Positions 7,684-15,556 of a DNA stretch of 64,000 nucleotides are shown here, one piece after another (positions within the stretch are counted from its first letter, which is position 1; each line of letters begins with the position of its first letter). Below the pieces are notes generated by a model. It was not told where the DNA came from, did no database searches, and saw only the letters and a program-made list of their open reading frames with translations. Source of the stretch: Massilia sp. YIM B02443 (GTDB lineage: Bacteria > Pseudomonadota > Gammaproteobacteria > Burkholderiales > Burkholderiaceae_D). The DNA is taken from assembly GCF_030411955.1 (NCBI RefSeq), contig NZ_JASNRA010000015.1, positions 1 through 64,000 of the forward strand, read 5' to 3'. Made by a program: the position numbers and the translations under genes.

Positions 7684-9891
7684 ATGAAGAAAAGCCTGCA
7701 GACCTCGCGTTGGGCCATCGCCCTTGCTGCCGCACTCGCGGTGCAATGCGCACAAGCGGCCACTCCCGCTGCCCCGCTTGACGCGGCCCAGCAACGCGCC
7801 GCCAAGCTGGTAAGCCAGATGACGATCGACGAGAAAATCAGCATGGTCTTCGGCTACTTCGGCACCGAGTTCCAGGGCAAGCAGCCGCCGAAAGGCGCCC
7901 TGCCCCAGTCGGCCGGCTACCTGAACGGCATCGAGCGCCTCGGCGTCACCCCGCAGTGGCTGACCGACGCCGGCATCGGCGTGGCCTCGCAGCCCGGCAA
8001 GAACACGCGCGAGCGCACCTCGCTGCCATCGGGGATCGCCACCGCCGCCACCTGGAACCCGCGCCTGGCCTTCGAAGGGGCGGCCATGATCGGCAAGGAA
8101 GCGCGCCTGTCGGGCTTTAACGTCATGCTCGGCGGCAGCGTCAACCTGGCGCGCGAGCCGCGCAACGGCCGCAACTTCGAATACACCGGCGAAGACCCGC
8201 TGCTGGCCGGGATCATGGCCGGCGAACAGATTCGCGGCGTGCAGTCGAACCACGTGATCTCGACCCTCAAGCACTATGCCTACAACGACCAGGAGACCGG
8301 CCGCAACCACGTCAACGTCAAGATCAAGGATCCGGCCGGGCGCATGTCCGACCTGCTCGCGTTCCAGATCGCGATTGAGCGCGGCAACCCGGGCTCGGTG
8401 ATGTGCTCGTACAACCGCGTCAACGGACCCTATGGCTGCGAACACGACCACCTGCTCAACAAGGTGCTGAAGGGCGACTGGGGCTTCAAGGGCTACGTGA
8501 TGTCCGACTGGGGCGCAACCCACTCCACCATCCCGGCCGCGCTGGCGGGCCTGGACCAGCAGTCCGGCTACCCGTTCGACAAGTCGCCCTACTTCGACGG
8601 CGCGCTGAAAGAGGCGGTACAGAACGGCCACGTGCCGGAAAGCCGCCTGGACGACATGGTCAAGCGCATCCTGTGGGCGATGGCCGCGCACGGCGTGCTG
8701 GATAACCCGGTCAAGGTGCAGGACAGCCAGATCGACTACACGGCGCACGGCAGGATCTCGCAGGCGGACGCCGAAGAGGCGATCGTGCTGCTGAAAAACC
8801 AGGGCAACGTACTGCCATTGTCCCCATCGCTGAAACGCATCGCCGTGATCGGCGGCCACGCCAACAAGGGCGTGCTGTCGGGCGGCGGCTCGGCCCAGGT
8901 CTATCCGCGCGGCGGCATGGCGGTGCCGAACGAAGGTCCGGAAAGCTGGCCCGGCCCGATGGTCTATTTGCCAGGCTCGCCGATGAAGGCGCTGGCCGCG
9001 CGCAACAAGGCCAGGTTCAGCTGGCACGACGGCAAGGACACTGCCGCCGCGGCGAAAGTGGCGGCGGACGCCGACGTGGTGCTGGTGTTCGCCACCCAGT
9101 GGACCTCGGAGGCGGCCGACGTGCGCACGCTGTCGCTGCCGAACAAGCAGGACGAACTGATCGCGGCCGTGGCCAAGGCCAATCCGCGCACCGTGGTCGT
9201 GCTGCAGACCGGCACCCCGGTCACCATGCCTTGGGTGAACGAGGTCGCCGGCGTAGTCGAAGCCTGGTACCCGGGCACCAACGGCGCCGAGGCGATCGCG
9301 CGCGTGCTCACCGGCGAAGTCGACGCGTCGGGCCGCCTGCCGCAGACCTTCCCCCTGTCCGAGAACCAGCTGCCGCGCCCGACCATCGACGGCATCGACC
9401 TGCCGAAGGACACCCGCTTCGACGTCGACTACGACATCGACGGCGCCGCGGTCGGCTACAAATGGTTCGACCTGAAGGGCCACAAGCCGCTGTTCGCCTT
9501 CGGCCACGGTCTGTCGTACACCAGCTTCACCTACACCAACCTGAAAGCGCAAGCGGTCGACGGCAGCATCCGCGTGACGTTCGACACCGCCAACAGTGGC
9601 GCGCGCGCCGGCAAGGCGGTGCCGCAGGTGTACGTGTCGAAGGTCGGCAGCGGCTGGGAAGCGCCGAAGCGCCTGGGCGGGTGGGACAAGCTGGCTTTGA
9701 ACGCGGGCGAACGTCGTGGCAGCACCGTGACGGTCGATCCGCGCACGCTGGCCGTATTCGACGGCGCGACCAACCGCTGGAAGATCGCGGCCGGCGAGTA
9801 CAAGGTGATCCTGGCCTCGGCCGCCGACGCGCCGGCACAGACGGTGACGGTGCGCCTGGCGGCGCGCGAGTTCGCCGCCGGAGCGCGCTAA
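7684..9891 (+). CDS. GH3 beta-glucosidase
   Basis: This 735-aa enzyme has a signal peptide (residues 1-25, ending CAQA) and probably works in the periplasm. The order is the GH3 N-terminal barrel, the nucleophile motif YVMSDWGATHS (Asp about 275), the GH3 C-terminal sandwich (AEEAIVLLKNQGNVLPL) and a fibronectin-III-like C-terminal domain (FGHGLSYTSFTYTNL). Length and order match BglX-type enzymes. AAGGAG lies upstream of the ATG. In this locus it would cleave the glucan backbone of trimmed xyloglucan oligosaccharides from the non-reducing end. Some GH3 members are beta-xylosidases, so the sugar specificity is inferred from context. The AraC-type regulator follows after 9 bases and is probably co-transcribed. 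Confidence 0.9.
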   Translation: MKKSLQTSRWAIALAAALAVQCAQAATPAAPLDAAQQRAAKLVSQMTIDEKISMVFGYFGTEFQGKQPPKGALPQSAGYLNGIERLGVTPQWLTDAGIGVASQPGKNTRERTSLPSGIATAATWNPRLAFEGAAMIGKEARLSGFNVMLGGSVNLAREPRNGRNFEYTGEDPLLAGIMAGEQIRGVQSNHVISTLKHYAYNDQETGRNHVNVKIKDPAGRMSDLLAFQIAIERGNPGSVMCSYNRVNGPYGCEHDHLLNKVLKGDWGFKGYVMSDWGATHSTIPAALAGLDQQSGYPFDKSPYFDGALKEAVQNGHVPESRLDDMVKRILWAMAAHGVLDNPVKVQDSQIDYTAHGRISQADAEEAIVLLKNQGNVLPLSPSLKRIAVIGGHANKGVLSGGGSAQVYPRGGMAVPNEGPESWPGPMVYLPGSPMKALAARNKARFSWHDGKDTAAAAKVAADADVVLVFATQWTSEAADVRTLSLPNKQDELIAAVAKANPRTVVVLQTGTPVTMPWVNEVAGVVEAWYPGTNGAEAIARVLTGEVDASGRLPQTFPLSENQLPRPTIDGIDLPKDTRFDVDYDIDGAAVGYKWFDLKGHKPLFAFGHGLSYTSFTYTNLKAQAVDGSIRVTFDTANSGARAGKAVPQVYVSKVGSGWEAPKRLGGWDKLALNAGERRGSTVTVDPRTLAVFDGATNRWKIAAGEYKVILASAADAPAQTVTVRLAAREFAAGAR

Positions 9892-9900
9892 GGCTCGGCG

Positions 9901-11127
9901 ATGGCGGCGTTCCGGCGCAAGGCGCTCGTCGCCTTCCTGATCCTGCTGGCGCTCAGCATCGTGCTGGGCGTGGCTGGCTACCGGCGCAGCTTCCTGGAAG
10001 CGGCGCTGGTGCCGACGTCGGATGCAGCGACGCCGTGGCGCATCCGCGCCGGCGCCGACGCCTCGCCGGGCGGGCGCTCAGAGACGCGCATGCTCGACGA
10101 CGGGCGCCGCCTGCGCGTGCTGCTGAACGTCGCCGGCACCGCTTCGATTGCCTACGCCGAAGCCAACCTGTTCTTCGTGGACCGCGCCGGCCGGCCGGTG
10201 CATGCCGACCTGTCGCGCTACGCCTCGGTCTCGTTCGTGGCCACCTGCGCGCCGGGCAATACGCTGTCGCTGGTGGCGCCGACGTTCGAACCCAAGCTGT
10301 CGCGCCGTGGCGACCTGCTCACCTACCGCGCGCCGACCGCGTTCTTTTCGTGCAGCGAGCACGGCACCCGGGTCGAACTCGACCTGACCCGGATGGAGAC
10401 GCCGCAGTGGTGGTTCGCGATGTTCGGACTCGACCTGTCGTGGCGCGAATACCGCCTGGACCAGGTGCCGAAACTCGCCATCGGCAGCACCTTCCAGAGT
10501 CCGCGCGACACCGACCTGCTGGTCGACATCAGCGGCTTGAGCCTGCACGGACGCGACCTGCGCTGGGTCTTCGTGCCGGGCGCGCTGATCCTGCTGGCCT
10601 GGGCCGCTTATGGATTCTGGTTCTTCCGGCGCCACGCCGCCGAACTCACACGTGACGTGCAGGACCGCCTGCAAAAGGATTTGCCGATCGTGGCCTATCA
10701 ACAGCTGTCATTACAACCCCACCGCGACCGCGAAAAGGCCGCCATCCTGCGCGTGATCGCCACCCGCTACGCCGACGCCGAACTCGATCTCGAGAGCGTG
10801 GTGAACGAAACGGGCGTCAACCGCAACAAGGTCAACGAGATCCTCAAGGCCGAACTGGGATTCACCTTCAGCGGCTACCTCAATAAACTGCGCCTGACCG
10901 AGGCGGCGCGCCTGCTGGCCGACAAGGACACCGCGACCGTTTCCGAGATCGCCTACTCGGTCGGCTACAACAACGTTTCCTACTTCAACAAGCTATTCAA
11001 GGAGGAGTACGGGTGCACGCCCAAGGCATTCCGTGGCGCGCTCGGGGCGCCCGAGTCCACGGTTGTGGCTAACACGGGCGCCACCAAAGCTTCAACTATC
11101 CGCATGGAGCAGCAGTTGCAGCCTTGA
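9901..11127 (+). CDS. Membrane-tethered AraC-family transcriptional regulator
   Basis: This 408-aa protein has one membrane helix near residues 8-24 (LVAFLILLALSIVLGVAGY) and a second near 224-241 (VFVPGALILLAWAAYGFWFF). The roughly 200 residues between them are presumably periplasmic. A cytoplasmic C-terminal AraC/XylS HTH occupies about residues 280-385 (ESVVNETGVNRNKVNEILK and EIAYSVGYNNVSYFNKLFKE). The layout is that of a one-component sensor that reads a periplasmic ligand and binds DNA from the membrane. It starts 9 bases after the GH3 stop, so it is probably co-transcribed, and the GH39 gene follows after 64 bases. It may sense a released oligosaccharide and act on this locus; ligand and targets are unknown. 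The periplasmic domain matches no family I can name. Confidence 0.85.
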   Translation: MAAFRRKALVAFLILLALSIVLGVAGYRRSFLEAALVPTSDAATPWRIRAGADASPGGRSETRMLDDGRRLRVLLNVAGTASIAYAEANLFFVDRAGRPVHADLSRYASVSFVATCAPGNTLSLVAPTFEPKLSRRGDLLTYRAPTAFFSCSEHGTRVELDLTRMETPQWWFAMFGLDLSWREYRLDQVPKLAIGSTFQSPRDTDLLVDISGLSLHGRDLRWVFVPGALILLAWAAYGFWFFRRHAAELTRDVQDRLQKDLPIVAYQQLSLQPHRDREKAAILRVIATRYADAELDLESVVNETGVNRNKVNEILKAELGFTFSGYLNKLRLTEAARLLADKDTATVSEIAYSVGYNNVSYFNKLFKEEYGCTPKAFRGALGAPESTVVANTGATKASTIRMEQQLQP

Positions 11128-11191
11128 GTTCTAGCCGCGCATGCGCGCTGGCCGTATCCTGAAGCTTCGCTTTCCATCACGAGAGAAGAAG

Positions 11192-12793
11192 ATGAACCAG
11201 GAGACAAAACAGGTATCACCACGCGCCGCCGGCGCCACGATCAAGGCCGCCGTGCTGGCTGCGCTGATCGCCCTCCCGCTCGGCGCCTTCGCCCAGAACC
11301 GCGCCATCGACGTCGACGTCAAGCAGGTGCAAGGCCCGCTCGACCGCATGTTCAACCTGTCGGTCGGCGCCGGCCGCGCCAACGAAGGCCTGCGCGCCGA
11401 CTGGCAGCAGCAGCTGGCCGAGATCAAGCGCGACGCCGGCTTTCGCTACATCCGCTTCCACGGTCTCCTGACCGACGACATGGGCGTGTTCAAGATCGAC
11501 GCCCAGGGCAAGGAACAGTACAACTTCCAGTACATCGACGCACTGTTCGACTATTTGCTGAGCATCGACGTCAAGCCGTTCGTGGAACTGGGCTTCATGC
11601 CGAGCGCGATCGCCAGCGGCGCCAAGACCATCTTCTGGTGGAAGGGTAACGTCACGCCGCCGAAGGACTACGCGCAGTGGAGCCGCCTGGTCACTGCGCT
11701 TGCCAGGCACTGGACCGAGCGTTACGGCCGTGAAGAAGTCGCCAAGTGGTACTTCGAAGTCTGGAACGAGCCGAACCTAGACGGGTTCTGGGCCGGCACC
11801 CAGGACGAGTACTTCAAGCTGTATGCCCACGCGGCGCGCGCGGTAAAAGGCGTGGATCCCTCGTACCGCGTGGGCGGTCCTGCCACCGCCGGCGCGGCCT
11901 GGATTCCCGAGATGATCGCGTTCGCCGACAAGAACAAGGTGCCGCTCGACTTCGTCAGTACCCACTCGTACGGCGTCGGCCAGGGCTTCCTGGACGAATT
12001 CGGTACTCATGGTACGGTGCTGAACAAGGACGACATGGCGGTGGCCAGCGATGTGTTCAAGAACCGCAGGGAAATCGGCGCCTCCGCTATGCCGAAGCTC
12101 GAACTGCACTACACCGAGTGGAGCTCGTCGTACACGCCGGCCGACCCGACCCACGACAGCTATCACCAGGCGGCCTACATTCTCAAGAAGCTCAAGCAAA
12201 GCAGCGGCGCGGTGCAGTCGATGTCCTACTGGGTGTTCACCGACATCTTCGAGGAACCGGGTCCGCGCTTCGAAGCCTTCCATGGCGGGTTCGGGTTGAT
12301 GAATACGCAGGGGATCAAGAAGCCGGGCTACTTTGCTTATCAGTTCATGAACCAGCTGGGCGCAACGGAGCTGAAGAATGTCGACAAGGATTCGTATGCC
12401 ACGCTCGACGAGCGTGGCGGGGCCCAGGTGCTGCTATGGGATTACACGCATACGCTGCCGGAGAAGACCAATAACCAGCAATTCTTCATCAAGGACCTGC
12501 CCCCGAAATCCAAGGGCACGGCTCAGGTGACGATGCGCGGCTTGAAACCGGGCGCGTACACCATGATCGTGTCGCAGGTCGGGTACAAGCAGAACGATGC
12601 GTTCACGGCGTATATCGGGATGGGGTCGCCCAAGCAGCTAACGCGCAACCAGGTCGCTACGCTGAAAGCGCAGGCCACCGGCAAACCGTCGCAGCAGAAG
12701 ACGGTGCAGGTCGGCACCGACGGCAAGTTCAGCACCGCGCTGCCGCTGCGTGAGAACGATGTCTATCTGCTGCAGCTGAACGCGTCAAAATAG
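11192..12793 (+). CDS. GH39 beta-xylosidase
   Basis: This 533-aa protein has an N-terminal hydrophobic signal (about residues 11-33, ending GAFAQ). The GH39 barrel carries the acid/base motif EVWNEPNLDGFW (Glu 193) and the nucleophile motif LHYTEWSSSY (Glu 309), followed by a beta-rich C-terminal domain (ALPLRENDVYLLQL near the end). The start at 11192 (MNQETK) has GAGAGAAGAAG just upstream; an ATG at 11141 lacks a site and would spoil the signal peptide. The family hydrolyses xylose from short beta-xylosides. Xyloglucan carries alpha-xylose, so this gene suggests that the locus also handles xylan fragments. The later part of the gene uses more mixed codons than its neighbours. Confidence 0.88.
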   Translation: MNQETKQVSPRAAGATIKAAVLAALIALPLGAFAQNRAIDVDVKQVQGPLDRMFNLSVGAGRANEGLRADWQQQLAEIKRDAGFRYIRFHGLLTDDMGVFKIDAQGKEQYNFQYIDALFDYLLSIDVKPFVELGFMPSAIASGAKTIFWWKGNVTPPKDYAQWSRLVTALARHWTERYGREEVAKWYFEVWNEPNLDGFWAGTQDEYFKLYAHAARAVKGVDPSYRVGGPATAGAAWIPEMIAFADKNKVPLDFVSTHSYGVGQGFLDEFGTHGTVLNKDDMAVASDVFKNRREIGASAMPKLELHYTEWSSSYTPADPTHDSYHQAAYILKKLKQSSGAVQSMSYWVFTDIFEEPGPRFEAFHGGFGLMNTQGIKKPGYFAYQFMNQLGATELKNVDKDSYATLDERGGAQVLLWDYTHTLPEKTNNQQFFIKDLPPKSKGTAQVTMRGLKPGAYTMIVSQVGYKQNDAFTAYIGMGSPKQLTRNQVATLKAQATGKPSQQKTVQVGTDGKFSTALPLRENDVYLLQLNASK

Positions 12794-12825
12794 TTACCAT
12801 TTTCGGTTGCTGCGATCTTCGAAAC

Positions 12826-12852
12826 CGTCATTCCCGCGAAGTCGCGAACCGA
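12826..12852. repeat. Degenerate copy of the REP-like TTCCCGCGAA palindrome
   Basis: CGTCATTCCCGCGAAGTCGCGAACC resembles the copy at 57506-57531 in its left half and loop, but the right arm is mutated (TCGCGAA instead of GCGGGAA). It is the most decayed of four copies in the window. Confidence 0.5.
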
Positions 12853-13181
12853 GGATTGTGCCGCAGCCACTGCGATGTGTGCTATTGAAAGTGCGGGCAA
12901 ACTTGGGTACGCGCCTGCGCGGGGAGTGACCGCAACCAGTGGGAATAATGACGGTCTTTGGGACAAGGCAGATATCTGCGTGATCGGCAGTTCGTGCAAG
13001 CTCCGGTCACCACCCCATCTTCTTGCGAGTAATACCGTCGGCATCTCCGCGTCTGCCGATGCTGCTTCACCCGCCAATGCTGCCCATGACCTGGTTCACA
13101 GCAAAACAGCGTTCTGATCCGCTTCTCTTCACCTTTCTCCAGGTTCGCAGCCATTTCCACATCGTTATACGCCATAGCGCT

Positions 13182-13209
13182 TTGTTTAATTTCTTCTTGG
13201 AAATATAAT
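13182..13209 (+). promoter_or_regulatory. Sigma-70-like promoter of the caspase-like cassette
   Basis: TTGTTT (13182-13187), 16-base spacer, TATAAT (13204-13209, perfect -10). Initiation near 13216 would leave a leader of about 23 bases before the ATG at 13239. This is one of the clearest promoters in the window and suggests constitutive expression of the two-gene unit. Confidence 0.6.
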
Positions 13210-13238
13210 AGCTGCTCTTCTCGACTACATCCCTAATA

Positions 13239-13961
13239 ATGCCAAGAAACCACGCCAACCGCGCCATCATCGTCCTGGAATGCCCCTGGGAGCTCGACGC
13301 GAGAGATGCGAATCGGAGCAGCGTGCTGCCGTTTCTCGAGGGTGTGGCCAAGCTTGCCGGAGACACTGATGTTTTGCATGCGAACTTCTACGATGAACTC
13401 AGCCTCATCCATGCGTACAATTTCCTGGCGAAATCGCGGCACAAGAATGCCATTATGTACATTGCCGCGCATGGCGCACATGGCCAAGTCGGCAACGTCG
13501 AATTGCTGAATATCTTTGCCGCGGCCCAAGTGATTGCAAAACAGTGCAATATTACGGGCGTATTGATTGGCTCTTGCTACGGCGGTGAATGCAGTACGAC
13601 ACTGGAGACAGGCATCCAGAGCAGCCAGCTGCGTTGGTGCGCAAGCTACGCGTCAAGCGCGAACTGGCTGCAAGGGACCCTGATCGACTGTGCGATCATC
13701 GAGTCGATGCTGGATTTGCCGTCGGCAGCGTACAAGAAAAGCGAGAAGATCATCGACCGACTCGCGTCTGCGCTCAGCCCGTTCTCCCCGAGCTATCCCA
13801 TTGGAGAAGACTACCAGGAGCAACCGGTATCGCTCCGAGACTCGCTTCAGTTCGTCATCCAGCCTGAGGGCAAAGGCCGGCGGGCGCGCAACGTCAGCCA
13901 GGAGATTTTCGACGTGCACGCGCAGTTCCAGCTCGGCAGCGATGAAGGGGACGACAGTTGA
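13239..13961 (+). CDS. Caspase-fold (clan CD peptidase-like) protein of unknown function
   Basis: This 240-aa protein has no signal peptide or membrane segment. The core shows alternating hydrophobic strands with a His-Gly dyad after one strand (AIMYIAAHGAHG, His 78) and a Cys after the next (ITGVLIGSCYGGE, Cys 113), then a strand and helix, RWCASYASSANWLQG. Strand-HG, strand-S/A-C, in this order and spacing, is the hallmark of clan CD peptidases (caspase-like and CHAT). The assignment rests on this pattern only; I recognise no specific family. Two tracts (residues 205-240) are charged and probably flexible. The gene has its own promoter, and its stop overlaps the TTG start of the next gene. 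Codon use and GC are lower than in the flanking glycosidase genes, suggesting transfer. Confidence 0.6.
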   Translation: MPRNHANRAIIVLECPWELDARDANRSSVLPFLEGVAKLAGDTDVLHANFYDELSLIHAYNFLAKSRHKNAIMYIAAHGAHGQVGNVELLNIFAAAQVIAKQCNITGVLIGSCYGGECSTTLETGIQSSQLRWCASYASSANWLQGTLIDCAIIESMLDLPSAAYKKSEKIIDRLASALSPFSPSYPIGEDYQEQPVSLRDSLQFVIQPEGKGRRARNVSQEIFDVHAQFQLGSDEGDDS

Positions 13962-14347
13962 CGCGGGTACTGATCGTAGCGCTTGGAGCGGCGTCAACAC
14001 CGCTGATGGAGGCATGTCAGGTCGCTGGCGAACTCGCTGACCGGTCAATGATTGCGTTTCAAGAAATCGCCCTCGACACGCAAGCCGCGCTGAACGCGCC
14101 GATTCCACCATCATTCGCCCTTTCCTGGATTTTCGTCGAACGATCCGCGCTCGATGATCCGGCATTGCACGCATGCCAGCAGCGATTGAGCCGTTTTGCC
14201 CCAGTGACCATTGCCGTTCATGTATTGGAAAACGAACCTGCCCTGGTTCCAGACTTGCCGTTCAAGGGCAGCGCGATTCTACAGCCTTACAGCGACACGA
14301 CATTTCCCTTGGTCGCCAGCTTGATACGAAGCTTTGCAGCCAAGTAA
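13958..14347 (+). CDS. Small partner protein coupled to the caspase-like gene, function unknown
   Basis: This 129-aa protein starts at a TTG that overlaps the preceding TGA (TTGA), with AAGGGG about 8 bases upstream, so it is almost certainly translated by coupling. It has an alpha/beta look: strand VLIVALG, helix, strand SMIAFQEIALDTQAAL, strand FALSWIFVE, helix, strand APVTIAVHVLENEPAL. The order loosely recalls the N-terminal half of the FtsZ/tubulin fold, where IAVNTDAQAL and a TVAVVT strand occur. However, the glycine-rich nucleotide loop (GGGTG) is absent and the protein is far too short, so I treat this as a lead only. It ends 59 bases before the convergent CE2 gene. Its tight link with the caspase-like protein suggests a regulator, substrate or inhibitor. 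Confidence 0.6.
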   Translation: MTRVLIVALGAASTPLMEACQVAGELADRSMIAFQEIALDTQAALNAPIPPSFALSWIFVERSALDDPALHACQQRLSRFAPVTIAVHVLENEPALVPDLPFKGSAILQPYSDTTFPLVASLIRSFAAK

Positions 14348-14406
14348 GGAGGCGCGGCCGAGCCAAGCATCAGCCGGCCCGGAACAAGCAATCGCTCGCT
14401 TCAGGC

Positions 14407-15489
14407 TCACCAGCTCATCTTCTTCCGGATCATCGCGCTCAGGATTTCCGCATTCGCCTGATGATGCTTGACCCGGGGGTGCTGGCCATAACCGGTAAAC
14501 GGGAAGAACACGGTGTCGATCCGGGTGTCGCCCTTCTCCCACAGATTCTTCACAGCAGTTCGAATGTATCCCGGCCATGGCGAGCCTTCCTTGGTCGCTT
14601 CCATGCTGCCCAGCGCGCACACGATGTACGCCTTCGGATACAGGCTGCGGATCCGCGCCACGAACTTCTGGTACGCCGCAACGCGCTGCGCATCGTCCGG
14701 CTCCGGCTGCAGCTTGTGATCGCGCCCGATCAGCCACGAGTCGTTCTGCATCAGGTTGATCACCACCACGTCCGGCGTCCACTTCGAGAATTCCCACTTG
14801 CTGTCGTTGTCGCCGACCGCATTCGACTGGTCATAAAAATCCGGCATGGTGAACGGGAACCAGCTGATCATCACCCCGATCCCGCTCTGCGAGGTGATGT
14901 GCGCCTCGGCCTTCAGTGCGCGCGCCGTGATCGACGCATACGACATGTACGCGTTCTTGTCCTTGGCCAGGTCGTCGCGGCCATCGTCGGGCGCCTCGTT
15001 GCCCATGCCGCTGGTGATCGAGTCGCCGAAGAATTCAATGCGGCGTGACGGCCGCGCCGGCGGCGGCAGCAGTTCGGCCTTGTCGTCCAGCTCCAGGCCT
15101 TTGAAGACCGTTGGCCCTTCCGCGCCTTCGGTGCGCTTGAAGATCCGGAAGCTGTGCTCACCCGGCGCCAGGCCGTTGGCGACCACGTACGTCTTTGTGC
15201 CCTTGTCGGCCTGCAGGATGATCGGCCGCTCGGTCTCGCCGTCCAGGAACACGTTAAAGAAATTTTGCCCGCGCTCGTCGTCCAGCACGATCGCCAGCGA
15301 GGTGCCGCTGAAGCGGCCGCTGATCTCGGTGCCGGCAAAGCTCAGGGTCGGTCCCCTGGCGTAGCTGCTGTCGATGCGGCCCGTGTACTGCAGGTGCTTG
15401 TGATCCGGCGCGATGGTGGTGGCCGCCGGCGCCGGCGCCAGATGTAGCAGGCCGGCCAGCGCCAGGCCGAATGCGAATGAAGTTTTCAT
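14407..15489 (-). CDS. CE2-like SGNH acetyl esterase (probable xyloglucan/xylan deacetylase)
   Basis: This 360-aa secreted protein has a signal peptide (residues 1-23, ending APA). An N-terminal beta-sandwich (about 30-140) is followed by an SGNH hydrolase domain with block I IEFFGDSITSGMG (nucleophile Ser), a conserved Asn in VVVINLMQND, and a C-terminal His in YGQHPRVKHH. Jelly roll plus SGNH is the CE2 acetyl-xylan-esterase layout. GAGGG precedes the ATG. The gene lies downstream of GH31 on the same strand, separated by a terminator-like hairpin, so expression may depend on read-through or a local promoter. Removing O-acetyl groups from galactosyl or xylosyl side chains would open xyloglucan to GH35 and GH31. 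The substrate is inferred from context. Confidence 0.82.
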   Translation of the reverse strand: MKTSFAFGLALAGLLHLAPAPAATTIAPDHKHLQYTGRIDSSYARGPTLSFAGTEISGRFSGTSLAIVLDDERGQNFFNVFLDGETERPIILQADKGTKTYVVANGLAPGEHSFRIFKRTEGAEGPTVFKGLELDDKAELLPPPARPSRRIEFFGDSITSGMGNEAPDDGRDDLAKDKNAYMSYASITARALKAEAHITSQSGIGVMISWFPFTMPDFYDQSNAVGDNDSKWEFSKWTPDVVVINLMQNDSWLIGRDHKLQPEPDDAQRVAAYQKFVARIRSLYPKAYIVCALGSMEATKEGSPWPGYIRTAVKNLWEKGDTRIDTVFFPFTGYGQHPRVKHHQANAEILSAMIRKKMSW

Positions 15490-15506
15490 AAGTTGCCCTC
15501 AAATGG

Positions 15507-15536
15507 AAAAAGCCGGACGCACGAAGCGCCCGGCTT
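15507..15536 (-). terminator. Rho-independent terminator after the GH31 gene
   Basis: On the minus strand AAGCCGG (15536-15530) pairs with CCGGCTT (15516-15510), loop of 13 bases, followed by a run of T. It lies 21 bases after the GH31 stop and 18 bases before the CE2 start, so it would reduce transcription into CE2. Confidence 0.6.
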
Positions 15537-15556
15537 GCAGCTGACAACGGCGACGA

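Larger units (their letters stand above)
12794..13238. other. Intergenic stretch without a supported gene
   Basis: These 445 bases lie between the GH39 gene and the caspase-like gene. They hold a degenerate copy of the TTCCCGCGAA palindromic repeat (12826-12852) and, at the right end, a good sigma-70 promoter (13182-13209). Open frames on both strands give Arg/Cys/His-rich translations with no recognisable motif. The composition is more AT-rich towards the right end. Confidence 0.6.

Noticed and set aside
12882-13175. A 97-codon minus-strand frame in the gap before the caspase-like gene
   Set aside because: It is Arg/Cys-rich without a motif or ribosome site and overlaps the promoter of the opposite gene.
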